Shown here one piece after another: positions 24,827-38,233 of a stretch of DNA of 59,391 nucleotides (the stretch's first letter is position 1; each line of letters opens with the position of its first letter). Where the stretch lies: the NCBI GenBank assembly GCA_903885375.1, contig CAISIK010000211.1, positions 1 to 59,391 on the forward strand, read 5' to 3'. This DNA comes from an uncultured Pseudomonadota bacterium (GTDB lineage Bacteria; Myxococcota_A; UBA796; SXON01). The notes beneath the pieces are model-generated. The model searched no databases and had not been told where the DNA came from. It saw nothing but the letters and a program-made list of their open reading frames with translations. The position numbers and the translations under genes are program-made.

Positions 24827-25341
24827 GCCTCCTGTTCTGGCTCGTCGTCGCGTGCGCGAAGTCCACCGTGGCGGAATGTTCGGCGGAGGAGCCCTGCGGG
24901 TTCGCCGAGGAGTGCATCGCCGGCCAGTGCGTGGCCGCCACCTGCGCCACGTCCCTGCAATGCGGCATCGAGCAGTACTGCTCCTCCGACAACACCTGTG
25001 TGTCCGGCTGCGAGGCCGATACCGACTGCATGTTCGGCGATGTCTGCAACACGTCCACCAACACCTGCGAAACCGGCGAGTGCAGCGATACCCACCTCGA
25101 CTGTGGCTTCGGTGAGTTCTGCTCCGTCCAGGGCGATTGTTACGACGCCGGCGGCTACTTCTGCCAGGACTGCGAAGACGACGGTGACTGCGGCGGCAAC
25201 GGCAACATCTGCTTCTACGACAGCTGCGGCGTGGTCTGTGATGACGACCGGGACTGCCCCGGCGGCTTCAGCTGCATCATGCCCTACGAGGGCGTGCGCC
25301 TCTGCTACGCCCCCTGCTACCTTCAGGAGGGCAAGGAGTGA
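24823..25341 (+). CDS. Cysteine-rich secreted lipoprotein
   Basis: This is a 172-residue protein with about 27 Cys, including the lipobox (LVVAC, Cys11). Cys recur in C-x(5-7)-C blocks such as CGFAEECIAGQC and CNTSTNTC, resembling the Dickkopf-type or disulfide-knot domains common in myxobacterial surface proteins. Acidic turns (DTDCMFGDVC, DRDCPGG) lie between the Cys pairs. Such proteins fold only outside the cytoplasm through disulfides. No enzyme motif is present. The ATG at 24823 overlaps the vWA gene as ATGA, and the next gene starts on its stop codon. Confidence 0.72.
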   Translation: MSLLFWLVVACAKSTVAECSAEEPCGFAEECIAGQCVAATCATSLQCGIEQYCSSDNTCVSGCEADTDCMFGDVCNTSTNTCETGECSDTHLDCGFGEFCSVQGDCYDAGGYFCQDCEDDGDCGGNGNICFYDSCGVVCDDDRDCPGGFSCIMPYEGVRLCYAPCYLQEGKE

Positions 25342-28070
25342 TGTCCAGGCCGCTGGTTGCGTCCTTCCTGATTCTCCTCGCCGCGTGTGATGAAGCGCCC
25401 GATTCGGGCAGCGTGGCCGAGTTCGAGGGCCCCGCGCTGGTACACGAGGCGCCCGCCGCGCCCGGAGAGGGTTCGCCGGTCACCCTGTCGGTGAAGGCCA
25501 CCGACAAGGATGGCGTCGCCGTGGTGCAGTTCTTCTACCGCACGGAAGGCCAACCCACGTGGGTGCCCAGCGCGATGGAGGCCGACGGCGATGTGTGGAC
25601 GGTGGAGGTCCCCGCCGTGGAGTCTCCCGGCCTCGAGTACTACTTCAAGGCCGCCGACCTCGGGGAGCCGAGCTCCGTCTCCACCCTCCCCGACGCCGCC
25701 CCCGCCGAGCCCTTCCTGCTCCCGGTCCAGGCCGTCGGCAGCGCCTTCCCCTTCCATGAGGACTTCGAGCCGCCCGACCCCGAAGTGCCGACGATCAACA
25801 CGCTCCAGTGGCACAACGCCAGCCTGGGGTTCCGCGGCTACGGCTGGGACCTCAGCGCCGGCCAGTCCCACGGGGGCGACTTCGCGGTCTTCCACAGCCG
25901 CGGGCCGGCCGACACCACGCCGCCCGAAGACTGGCTGATCTCCCCGCCGATCGACCTCACGGCCGCGCCCACCGCGCAGGTCACCTGGTACGAGTACGGC
26001 GTCTCGGCGGAGGAGGCCACGCACGGCCTCTACATCAGCGTCGGCAGCCCAGACCCCGAGGATGGCGCCTACGTGCCCGTGCAGGAGGTGCTCCCTACCG
26101 CGCCCGATGGCGCCTGGGACCGCAGCCGGGCCTACGACTTGAGCGCGTGGGTGGGCCACGTCGTGTACCTCTCCTGGCGCTACGAAGGTGCCGACACCGA
26201 CGACTGGTACATCGACGATGTGGCCGTCACCGAGCTGGAGCCCCAGCTCTCCCCCACGTGGACCACCGAGCCCGCCCTGCTCGCGCCGGGGAGCACCGCC
26301 TCCCTCATCGTCACCGTGCTCAACGACTCCCCCGTCGATGCCGCCAACGTCACGGTCACGGCCGAGTTCCCCGAGGGCGGCGCCTCCACGGCCGACTCCC
26401 CCGCCACGATCGGCGTCGTGGCCGCGGGCGCCAGCGGCGAGGCGCGCCTGGCCCTCGACATCGGCGCGGACACGCTCGACAACAGCTACGTCCCGATGAC
26501 CCTCACCATCAGCGATGGAACGGTGAGCGTCACCGAGGAGACCCGCCTGCTGATCGGCGAGGCCAGCACCGCCTCGGTGGACTGGCTTTCCCTCGCGGAT
26601 GGCGCGCTGAAGCTGGTCGTGGGCGTGGGCGATCCCGATGCTCCCGACTGGTCCACGGAGCTGGCCAACGGCACCGTGGTCGCGGGGCAGGCCACCTACA
26701 CGGCCGACATCACCGAGGCCGCGCCCTGGCTCCCGGCGGGCCCTGCCGATGGCCGCTGGTGGGTCGAAGCGAGCACGGCGGGCGGCGGCGCGGTGATGGA
26801 GTTCTCCCTCACCTTCGATGGCACCACCGAGTTCTCCTCGATGGCCCCGCTCGCGGTGGATGCCGCGGAGACCGGCGTCTGCTACCTGCCCGAGCCGCCG
26901 GACCTCGTGGTGTCCAGCGTGGGCACCACGCCCTCGGAGCTCGATCCCGGCACCGCCGGCGCCACCCTGAACTTCACGCTCGGCAACCGCGGCGCCAGCA
27001 CGGCCGATGCCGTCACCGCCACCCTCGTGAGCGCCGACCCCGACCTCACCGTGCTCGATGGCGGCCCCATCCTGCTCGATGCCGCGCCGATCGGCGCGGG
27101 CGACTCGGTGCGCACCCTCAACGCCTTCGTGTTCGACGTGGCCGCCACCCACACCGACTCGTCCGACCTCCAGACCTGGCTCCTCCTGACCGACGGCGTG
27201 GAGTCCTGGACGCTCGACGTCGACCTCCCCGTCCCCTTCCCGGTCTTCGCCATCACCGGCATCACGATCGACGACAGCGGCGGCGATGGCATCCTCGATG
27301 CCGACGAGACGGCGGACCTCGAGTTCCGCGTCACCAACATCGGCGATGAAGCCAGCGACAGTCTCGTGCGCGGCGTGCTCTCGGTGGAGGCCACCAGCAC
27401 CGCCACGGCCAGCGCCGATACGAACTCCGAGAACGTGGGCAGCATGAGCGCGCTCACCACGAAGACGGTGGATGACTTCGTCGTCACCGTGGTCGGCGGC
27501 TCACCCGGCGACACGGTCGACCTCCTCCTCACCCTCACCGACTCCTCGCGCATCTACGAGGCCCGCCAGCAGCTCGTGCTCGGCGAACCCCCGTGGCAGC
27601 CGATGGACGACCTGGGCGACCCGAGCGGCGATGTCATCGCCTCCGGCGACTTCGACGTGTCGGCCGGCTGGTACCGCGTGATCGATGGCGTGCTGCAGAT
27701 GCGGATCGTGTCCTCCACGGTCTTCGATCCCGCTCGCCTCTTCGTCGAGGCCTGGGGCTCCTCGCCCGCCGCCGACTACGGCCTCTACCGCATCCTCGTG
27801 CAGTCGGGCTTGGGCGCGCTGCAGGGCTACGACTTCTCGTCGGGCACGTTCTACAACCTCGACGACCCGACCATCTCCTACCCCGACGCCTACACGGTGC
27901 AGTGGGACATCCCGATCACCGGGCTGGCGCTGAGCTTCGACGAGCTGAGCCTCGGCTTCGGCGCGGGCTGGTGCGGCGAGCCTGACTACTACTGCGACCA
28001 CTTCCCCGACAACTGGGGCTACCCCTACGTGTCGTACTCCACCGCGGATTGGTTCACCCTGAGCTGGTGA
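25341..28070 (+). CDS. Large multi-domain secreted lipoprotein
   Basis: The protein has about 909 residues. The signal peptide ends with the lipobox LAAC and a short acidic linker. An Ig-like domain (residues ~30-110) is followed by a jelly-roll (MAM/laminin-G-like) domain, about 130-300, with HEDFEPP, DWLISPPIDL and DDWYIDDVAVTE. Then come at least two CARDB-like adhesion modules (TEPALLAPGSTASLIVTVLN, LEFRVTNIGDEASD). The C-terminal ~170 residues form an unrecognised aromatic-rich domain ending WFTLSW. The ATG at 25341 forms a TGATG overlap with the preceding gene; GTG one codon upstream is the alternative. It is the last gene of the five-gene surface operon, and a convergent gene begins 22 bases later. 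Confidence 0.74.
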   Translation: MSRPLVASFLILLAACDEAPDSGSVAEFEGPALVHEAPAAPGEGSPVTLSVKATDKDGVAVVQFFYRTEGQPTWVPSAMEADGDVWTVEVPAVESPGLEYYFKAADLGEPSSVSTLPDAAPAEPFLLPVQAVGSAFPFHEDFEPPDPEVPTINTLQWHNASLGFRGYGWDLSAGQSHGGDFAVFHSRGPADTTPPEDWLISPPIDLTAAPTAQVTWYEYGVSAEEATHGLYISVGSPDPEDGAYVPVQEVLPTAPDGAWDRSRAYDLSAWVGHVVYLSWRYEGADTDDWYIDDVAVTELEPQLSPTWTTEPALLAPGSTASLIVTVLNDSPVDAANVTVTAEFPEGGASTADSPATIGVVAAGASGEARLALDIGADTLDNSYVPMTLTISDGTVSVTEETRLLIGEASTASVDWLSLADGALKLVVGVGDPDAPDWSTELANGTVVAGQATYTADITEAAPWLPAGPADGRWWVEASTAGGGAVMEFSLTFDGTTEFSSMAPLAVDAAETGVCYLPEPPDLVVSSVGTTPSELDPGTAGATLNFTLGNRGASTADAVTATLVSADPDLTVLDGGPILLDAAPIGAGDSVRTLNAFVFDVAATHTDSSDLQTWLLLTDGVESWTLDVDLPVPFPVFAITGITIDDSGGDGILDADETADLEFRVTNIGDEASDSLVRGVLSVEATSTATASADTNSENVGSMSALTTKTVDDFVVTVVGGSPGDTVDLLLTLTDSSRIYEARQQLVLGEPPWQPMDDLGDPSGDVIASGDFDVSAGWYRVIDGVLQMRIVSSTVFDPARLFVEAWGSSPAADYGLYRILVQSGLGALQGYDFSSGTFYNLDDPTISYPDAYTVQWDIPITGLALSFDELSLGFGAGWCGEPDYYCDHFPDNWGYPYVSYSTADWFTLSW

Positions 28071-28092
28071 GCATTACCTCGGGAGGTTGGCC

Positions 28093-29154
28093 CTACTTGC
28101 CGGACTCTTCCGGCGGCACGGCGCGGACTTCCACGATGGTCACGCTCGCCTCGCTGGTTTCCTTGTCGCCCACCACGACCTCCACGTTGTCGGTCCAGCG
28201 CTCGACGGCCTTGGGGTCGTCCACCACGAGCTTCTCAAAGTCGCTCGTGAACATGATGCGGGGCGGGCTCTTGTCGCCGCGCGCGGGCGCCAGCGTGCCG
28301 ATCATGTCGCTCCGGTTCGGCGCCATCACGCCTTCCACCGGAATCTCCTTCTGGGTGACCACGTTGCCCGCGGCGTCCTTCAGGGTGGCGACGATCTTGA
28401 TGTCGGTCATGGGGAACTTGCTCTCGTTCATGACCATGGCGGACATGTCGGAGATGCCCTTCTTCGCCTTGTCGGCGGCCATGGTCCACGAGGCGTTCGC
28501 CACGTACACGTACTTGTCGGGGTTGTAGAGGGGGTCGTGGTCGAGCTTCGTCTTGTCGTCGGCGAAATAGTAGGCCGGAACCACCGAGTCCACGGGCACG
28601 AAGCCCTCCTTGCCGCCGAAGCGCACGCGGTACCAGGCGCCGCGCTTGCCGAGGAGCTCGGCCTTGGCGCTCTTGTCGAGGGGCGCCACATCGGCAGCGC
28701 TGGCGCTGGGCTCCGCCTTGAGCGTGGCGCCGGCGGCCGTCACGAGGACCTCCCTCATGCTCAGGCCGCGCTCGCCGCTCTCATCGAGGAACTTCAGCGG
28801 CGCGTCGTTCTTGGGGATCGCGTCCTTCAGCGAGAGCGCGTAGCCCCAGATGCCCACCGACGCGGCGAGCAGCACGGCCGCAAAGCCGCCTTTCACGACG
28901 GGGGAGAGGCCGCCGCTCGCGTCGGGGAGGTCCATCCCCTCCATCGGGTCGGGGCGGAGCGAGGCCTTCAACTCCGAGATTTCCACGGCGTAGAGCCACT
29001 CGGATGCGCCGGGCGGCTGAACGATGTCGCCTCCACCAAGTTCGCCCTTCTTGGCCAATTGGCGCAGCTCATCCATGCTTCCGGCCGAGAACGACTGCCC
29101 GCGGGCATTGACCATCCAACGCGACATGTAGAAATCCGAGTGCGTGCCGTGCAT
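28093..29154 (-). CDS. Membrane protein with GYF_2-like and SH3b domains
   Basis: The protein has 353 residues. The N-terminal ~60 residues (WMVNARGQSFSAGSMDEL and GASEWLYAVEI) match the GYF_2-type domain found at the N-terminus of many bacterial membrane proteins. A transmembrane helix follows (about residues 88-108). Outside the cytoplasm there is a bacterial SH3-like domain (about 138-200; GKRGAWYRVRFGGKEGFVPVDS) and a C-terminal beta-sandwich resembling FxLYD-type domains. The GYF-like part would face the cytoplasm and could bind Pro-rich partners, while SH3b domains often bind cell-wall peptides. The start at 29154 has no strong ribosome-binding site; ATG at 29127 is an alternative. It is divergent from the flavodoxin-like gene. 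Confidence 0.75.
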   Translation of the reverse strand: MHGTHSDFYMSRWMVNARGQSFSAGSMDELRQLAKKGELGGGDIVQPPGASEWLYAVEISELKASLRPDPMEGMDLPDASGGLSPVVKGGFAAVLLAASVGIWGYALSLKDAIPKNDAPLKFLDESGERGLSMREVLVTAAGATLKAEPSASAADVAPLDKSAKAELLGKRGAWYRVRFGGKEGFVPVDSVVPAYYFADDKTKLDHDPLYNPDKYVYVANASWTMAADKAKKGISDMSAMVMNESKFPMTDIKIVATLKDAAGNVVTQKEIPVEGVMAPNRSDMIGTLAPARGDKSPPRIMFTSDFEKLVVDDPKAVERWTDNVEVVVGDKETSEASVTIVEVRAVPPEESGK

Positions 29155-29173
29155 ACCGTTCAGGTCATGGCTG

Positions 29174-29191
29174 GGTCAAGGCCTGTTGACC
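29174..29191. promoter_or_regulatory. GGTCAA-N6-TTGACC inverted repeat in a divergent gap
   Basis: GGTCAA (29174-29179) and TTGACC (29186-29191) form a perfect 6-bp inverted repeat with a 6-base spacer, midway in the 81-base region between two divergent genes. Two more TTGACC copies follow at 29197-29202 and 29228-29233. Repeated half-sites next to a promoter-like element suggest an operator, but no regulator is known. Confidence 0.4.
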
Positions 29192-29214
29192 GACGATTGA
29201 CCCGCGAGTAAGGT
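29186..29214 (+). promoter_or_regulatory. Possible sigma-70-type promoter for the flavodoxin-like gene
   Basis: TTGACC (29186-29191, five of six matches to TTGACA) is followed after 17 bases by TAAGGT (29209-29214, a weak -10). Transcription from here would start about 15 bases before the GTG at 29236. The -10 match is poor, so this is tentative. Confidence 0.35.
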
Positions 29215-29235
29215 CCGCGCCCGCGGATTGACCAC

Positions 29236-29664
29236 GTGCCGTTCCAGCCCAAGCCCCTGCTCGTCGTCCATGACCCCCGCGGGGGCCATACGGCCCGCGT
29301 CGTTCCGCGGATGCAGACCATGCTGCAGGATCGGGGCTTCGTCGTCACGGTCGCCACCGTGGAGGCGGCACCCACCGACCTCGAGGAGTTCGCCGGCGTC
29401 GTGGTGGGCACGCCCACCACGCTCCGCGGGGATGGCCCCTCCGCGGCGGTCCTCGGCTGGCTCGCGCGCGCCGAAGCGCTCGACGAGAAGAAGGTCGCCA
29501 TCTTCTCCACCTTCTGGGCGCTCCCCGGCGGCGCGCTCGACAAGCTCCGCGCCCGCCTGAACGAAGCCGGCGCCGAGGTGGTGGTGGAGCACGCCTACTG
29601 GCTCGCCCGCCCCGCCGAGGGGGAGCACGTGCTCCCCGCCGAGTGCATGGTCCGCATCCGCTGA
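29236..29664 (+). CDS. Flavodoxin-like protein
   Basis: The protein has 142 residues with the alternating beta/alpha pattern of flavodoxins. The first strand and loop LLVVHDPRGGHTARVV stand where the FMN phosphate loop normally lies. Further strands are GVVVGTPTTLRGDGPSAAV and KVAIFSTFWALPGGALDKL. The loop lacks the usual Thr/Ser-x-Thr-Gly-x-Thr consensus, so FMN binding is plausible but not certain. The start is GTG at 29236. The tandem uvrA gene converges on it with ten bases between the stops, so the two are not co-transcribed. Confidence 0.7.
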   Translation: MPFQPKPLLVVHDPRGGHTARVVPRMQTMLQDRGFVVTVATVEAAPTDLEEFAGVVVGTPTTLRGDGPSAAVLGWLARAEALDEKKVAIFSTFWALPGGALDKLRARLNEAGAEVVVEHAYWLARPAEGEHVLPAECMVRIR

Positions 29665-29674
29665 GCGGCCCGGC

Positions 29675-34732
<5,058 letters not shown>

Positions 34733-34734
34733 GG

Positions 34735-34756
34735 CGCGCCGCCGTTAACCGGCGCG
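34735..34756 (-). terminator. 7-bp hairpin between uvrA-like gene and lipoprotein gene
   Basis: CGCGCCG (34735-34741) and CGGCGCG (34750-34756) pair perfectly around an 8-base loop. It lies 17 bases after the stop of the upstream lipoprotein gene and just before the uvrA-like ATG, so it could end lipoprotein transcription or sit in the uvrA leader. There is no T-run. Confidence 0.35.
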
Positions 34757-34773
34757 TGAACATCCGTACAGGT

Positions 34774-35880
34774 CTATCCGCCGAGGCCGCACGTCTGGTC
34801 CATCACCAGCTCGGTGAGCAGCGAAGGCGGCACGATCGAGCCGCCCTCGGCGAGCTGGACCGCCATCCAACCGGAACCCACACCCATCCGCGCGATGCCG
34901 AAGGCCGAGTAGAGATCGCTCGGGGGCGGAAGCCACAGGAACCCCACCGGCACGGCGTCGCTACAGGCGGCGAAGAGCAACGAATCCGAGGCCTCCTCGA
35001 AGGCACCGGAGTGGTTGGCGTCGTCGTAGCTGAGGGGCACCTCGAGCGCCCCCATGATGCCCATGTTCTGGATGAGGTAGAACCGGTCGGCCGCCGGCGG
35101 GCCGCTCAGCGCGACCTCCCAGGGGTCGGTGAGCGCCTGATCGACGAGCGGCCCCACCGGCGATTCACCCGTGAAGGCCTGGCCGGAGATCACCATCAGC
35201 CGCGCACCATCCGGATCGAAGCCGAGGTCCCCGCCGGCGGTGAGCTCCAGGTTGGGGGCGAGGTTCACCGGCAGCGGAATGGTCATCGCGTCGGCGAACT
35301 GGGGGTCCCCCTCCTTGGCGATCACCACCGCGTTCCAGCCATCCACCACGCCGAGCTGCGTGAACTCGGCGGGGATCACGCCGGTCACGTACACGGCCCA
35401 CGTCATGCCCACGGCCATGAAGGATTCGCCGTTCTGGGGCAGCCCATCCCCATCCACGTCGAGGTGGAGCGCGGGGACGTAGAGGGCCATGAGCATGCCC
35501 GGCGTCTCTTCCGGGTTCAGCTCCTGAAGGTCGCTCTCCGGCGGCCGGCCAGCGTGGATGAGGGTCTCCGCCTGGCTCACGTCCTCCGAGAGCAGCACGC
35601 CGCCGAAGTTGAGGCTCTCGGTGCCGAGGCTGCTGGGATCGACCCAGGTGAGCGTCAACGTGCTGCCCTCCCAGCCCCCTTCGAGCTGGAACCCGAGGTC
35701 GGCGGGCCCCTCGGCGCCGGTGTCGCCCGTTTCGCCCGTTTCGCCCGTTTCGCCCGTTTCGGAGGTGTCGGACGTGTCGCCGGAAGTCGCGCTGTCGGCC
35801 GTATCGGCCCCGCCGCTCGTGTCGCCCGAAGCGGAATCGCAGGCGAGCAGGGCGAAAGAAAGCAGGGGAAGCAGTCGCAT
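34774..35880 (-). CDS. Secreted lipoprotein with acidic Thr/Gly linker
   Basis: This is a 368-residue protein. The signal peptide ends FALLAC (Cys15) and is followed by a ~45-residue Asp/Thr/Gly/Ser linker with GET-GET-GET-GDT repeats. The remaining ~300 residues are a beta-rich domain with a calcium-loop-like segment (LDVDGDGLPQNGE) and three C-terminal Cys. No enzymatic motif or known family was recognised. The ATG at 35880 is chosen because AAGAG lies six bases upstream, whereas ATG at 35886 directly abuts it. It is divergent from the nitrilase-like gene. The linker is typical of myxobacterial outer-surface lipoproteins. Confidence 0.74.
   Translation of the reverse strand: MRLLPLLSFALLACDSASGDTSGGADTADSATSGDTSDTSETGETGETGETGDTGAEGPADLGFQLEGGWEGSTLTLTWVDPSSLGTESLNFGGVLLSEDVSQAETLIHAGRPPESDLQELNPEETPGMLMALYVPALHLDVDGDGLPQNGESFMAVGMTWAVYVTGVIPAEFTQLGVVDGWNAVVIAKEGDPQFADAMTIPLPVNLAPNLELTAGGDLGFDPDGARLMVISGQAFTGESPVGPLVDQALTDPWEVALSGPPAADRFYLIQNMGIMGALEVPLSYDDANHSGAFEEASDSLLFAACSDAVPVGFLWLPPPSDLYSAFGIARMGVGSGWMAVQLAEGGSIVPPSLLTELVMDQTCGLGG
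35723..35758. repeat. 9-bp microsatellite, four copies, in lipoprotein linker
   Basis: The unit TCGCCCGTT is repeated four times without a mismatch (35723, 35732, 35741, 35750) and codes for Gly-Glu-Thr triplets in the linker. Since the unit is a multiple of three, copy-number change would lengthen or shorten the linker without a frameshift. Confidence 0.9.
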
Positions 35881-35960
35881 GTTCATCTCTTGTGCAGACG
35901 GAGCCTTACACAAAATACGCCTCCCCGCACATCCGCGAAGCGTGCGTTACATTCTCGGGG

Positions 35961-36704
35961 ATGCTCGCCGTCGTCCAGTTCAAGCCGCGCCGCGGGGCAC
36001 GGAACGCCAATCTGGAGAAGCTGGCCGCGCTTACGGCGCAGGCCCTCGCGGCGGGCGCGCGCATGGTCGTGCTCCCGGAAATGGCCGCAACCGGCTACCG
36101 CTTTCCGAATCCCGAGGTGGTTCGGCCGATGTCGGAGCTCCCCCGCGGGGCCACCTTCAAGGTCTTCGCCCAGCTCGCGAAGGAGCACCAGGCCCACATC
36201 GTCGTCGGCTTCGTCGAGGATCACGACGGCAAGCTCTTCAATGCGGCGCTGGTCATCGGCCCCGAAGGCAAACTCGAGGCGCTCTACCGCAAGCGCCTCC
36301 TGTACATCGATGATCACACCTGGGCGAACCCCGGTGATCTCCCCTACCCCGTGTTCGACACGCCTTGGGGCAAGACCACCGTCGGCATCTGCATGGATAT
36401 CAACGATCCGCGCTTCCTCACGCACCTCCGGAAGGTGCGGCCCGACCTGCTCCTCTTCCCCACCAACTGGGTGGATGAGCAGGCCGATGTGCACCAGTAC
36501 TGGATGATGCAGCTGCGCGGGTGGAACGGCATCTTCATGGCCGCTGATCGTTGGGGCGATGAGGATGGGGTCTACTTCGCCGGCCGCTCCGCGATCTTCA
36601 AGGGCGGTCAGGTGCTGGTGGAGGGCCCCCCGGAAGGGGATGGCTTCTACCTGGCCGATGTGCCCGTGAAGGCTCCGCGCCCCACGCCCACGCCCGCCGA
36701 GTAG
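35961..36704 (+). CDS. Carbon-nitrogen hydrolase (nitrilase/omega-amidase superfamily)
   Basis: This cytoplasmic hydrolase (247 residues) cleaves C-N bonds in amides, nitriles or carbamoyl compounds. The catalytic Glu-Lys-Cys triad is clear: Glu40 in VVLPEMAATGY, Lys111 in YRKRLLY and Cys144 in VGICMDIN. A second Glu-like position and the NWVDEQ loop fit branches such as N-carbamoylputrescine amidase or aliphatic amidase relatives, but the substrate cannot be fixed. The start ATG at 35961 begins directly with the first strand MLAVVQFKP; an upstream in-frame ATG would lie in the divergent promoter region. Its neighbours give no pathway hint. Confidence 0.88.
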   Translation: MLAVVQFKPRRGARNANLEKLAALTAQALAAGARMVVLPEMAATGYRFPNPEVVRPMSELPRGATFKVFAQLAKEHQAHIVVGFVEDHDGKLFNAALVIGPEGKLEALYRKRLLYIDDHTWANPGDLPYPVFDTPWGKTTVGICMDINDPRFLTHLRKVRPDLLLFPTNWVDEQADVHQYWMMQLRGWNGIFMAADRWGDEDGVYFAGRSAIFKGGQVLVEGPPEGDGFYLADVPVKAPRPTPTPAE

Positions 36705-36711
36705 CGCGCGC

Positions 36712-37671
36712 TCAGCGCCGCCGGCGGCGCAGCGAAAGCACGCCGGCCACCACGAGCGCACCCCAGCCGGCGCTTACGTTCGTGCCGCACAGGAGCTGCG
36801 TGGCCCGGAGCGGATCGTTGTCGGAGTCGCCACCGCCGATGGGGCTGAAGCCGCCGTCGGCGTCGTAGTCCTCCTCGCAGTCGCCCATCCGGAACCCGCC
36901 GGTGGCGGGGAACGCGCCCGACGCGCCGGCCTCGGTGGCCCACTCCACCCGCCAGGCCGCGCACTCGGGGATGTCGTCGATGGCGGTGTAGTACACGCCC
37001 TGCTCGGCCTCCCCCTCGTACAGGACGAAGTCGCTGACCTCCCCCTCCACGTTGAGGGTCAGGCTGGCTGGCGCGTCGTTATCGCCCCAATCCGCGTAGA
37101 CGGCATCACCGTACTCGGCGGCCACGCGCACGGGCGGCGCGCCCTCGCTGAGCTCGCCACCTGCGAAGTCCTGCGTCATGAACGTGCCGGCCACGCCGCC
37201 GCCCATCTCGTTGAAGTCGCCCGACATGATGTTGGCACGGTGGCCCGAGTGCGAGCACATCCACATCGACATCACGGTGTAGCGCGCATCGGCCGAACCG
37301 TAGGCGATGTTCTCGCCCACCCCGGTGTTGCTGTCCTTGTAGAAACGATCGACGCGCTCCCAGGTGTCGGTGCCATCGCAGGAGTCGTGCTGGAAACAGC
37401 CGTTGTCCCGCATGTCCTCGGAGTGGAACCGCGCCGCCTCGGTCAGGGCGAGGTCGATGTACAGGGGCGGCTTGGCCGTCTCTTCATCCACCGAGAAGTC
37501 GTTGAGCGAGCAGCCGCCGGCACGGTAGTCGTTGGTGAACGCTTCGGGCGCCACGCGCGCCGCGTTCGTCCAGAAAACGAGCGCCCGCTCCTCGGCGGAG
37601 GGGAATCCATCCACGGGGTCGCCGTAGCCGGCCACGGTAGCGAGGAGCGCCAGTGATTGTAGAGGGATCAC
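36712..37671 (-). CDS. CAP-domain (SCP/PR-1) secreted protein with C-terminal anchor
   Basis: The protein has about 319 residues. A signal-peptide-like start (MIPLQSLALLATVAGYG) precedes the CAP domain at about residues 25-190. Its motifs are ARFHSEDM, HDSCDG, GENIAYG and SGHRANIMSGDFNEMGGG, giving the His/Glu cavity of the family. The C-terminus has CGTNVSAGWGALVVAGVLSL followed by five Arg, resembling a MYXO-CTERM-type sorting and anchoring tail. Bacterial CAP proteins are often found at the cell surface, but their activity is generally unknown. The GTG start at 37671 overlaps the stop of the DUF2505 gene as GTGA, so the two form an operon. Confidence 0.83.
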   Translation of the reverse strand: MIPLQSLALLATVAGYGDPVDGFPSAEERALVFWTNAARVAPEAFTNDYRAGGCSLNDFSVDEETAKPPLYIDLALTEAARFHSEDMRDNGCFQHDSCDGTDTWERVDRFYKDSNTGVGENIAYGSADARYTVMSMWMCSHSGHRANIMSGDFNEMGGGVAGTFMTQDFAGGELSEGAPPVRVAAEYGDAVYADWGDNDAPASLTLNVEGEVSDFVLYEGEAEQGVYYTAIDDIPECAAWRVEWATEAGASGAFPATGGFRMGDCEEDYDADGGFSPIGGGDSDNDPLRATQLLCGTNVSAGWGALVVAGVLSLRRRRR

Positions 37672-38144
37672 GCCTTCTCCACGAATCGCCGGATGGTCGA
37701 CTCTGCACGTTGGTAGCCCGTTTGCACGGTTTCGCCGATGTAGCGCTCGATCGTACCGCCCACGAGCGGGATCTTCACGGTGATGGTGCCGCTCACCACC
37801 CGCTCGCAACCCTCGGCCGAGGCGCGTATCTTCGTGGTGCCGGAGCAGATCACCCGGTCGGCCATCACGTCAGGCAGGATCTTCCAGTGCGTGGCGTGCT
37901 CGGCCTCGCGCTCTTCGACTTCCTGCACGTACTGGAACTTGCGGGCGCCCAGCGCCTTCTGCGCCACGGCCGGCAGCTCGCCGATCTGGGTGACGCGCGA
38001 CCGCTCCACGTTGCCGCGCCGCTCCAGTGGTTCAAACTCCACTTGCGACGCAAGAGCGAGCGCGCGATCGAACTCGACCCCGCGGGAGCGCGCCCAGTAC
38101 TCGTCGGGGGTGCAACGGAAGCGCTGGACGACCGTGAAATCCAT
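37668..38144 (-). CDS. DUF2505 / START-like protein
   Basis: This 158-residue protein starts MDFTVVQRFRCTPDEYW at 38144, the normal beginning of START-like folds. Its later blocks, SGTTKIRASAEGCERVVSG, IKIPLVGGTIERYIGET-like and a long C-terminal helix, match DUF2505. These proteins have a hydrophobic pocket that may bind a lipid or other non-polar ligand. There is no signal peptide, so it acts in the cytoplasm. It is the first gene of a two-gene operon with a CAP-domain surface protein, and it is divergent from the degenerate subtilase gene. Confidence 0.78.
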   Translation of the reverse strand: MDFTVVQRFRCTPDEYWARSRGVEFDRALALASQVEFEPLERRGNVERSRVTQIGELPAVAQKALGARKFQYVQEVEEREAEHATHWKILPDVMADRVICSGTTKIRASAEGCERVVSGTITVKIPLVGGTIERYIGETVQTGYQRAESTIRRFVEKA

Positions 38145-38233
38145 GGCGCTGAGGGTACGGCCTGCGGAACGCGCCGGCAAGGTGGTGGCTGTCAAACGAA
38201 TGTGGGCAGGGCAAAGGAGGGTTAGGAGGCCTG

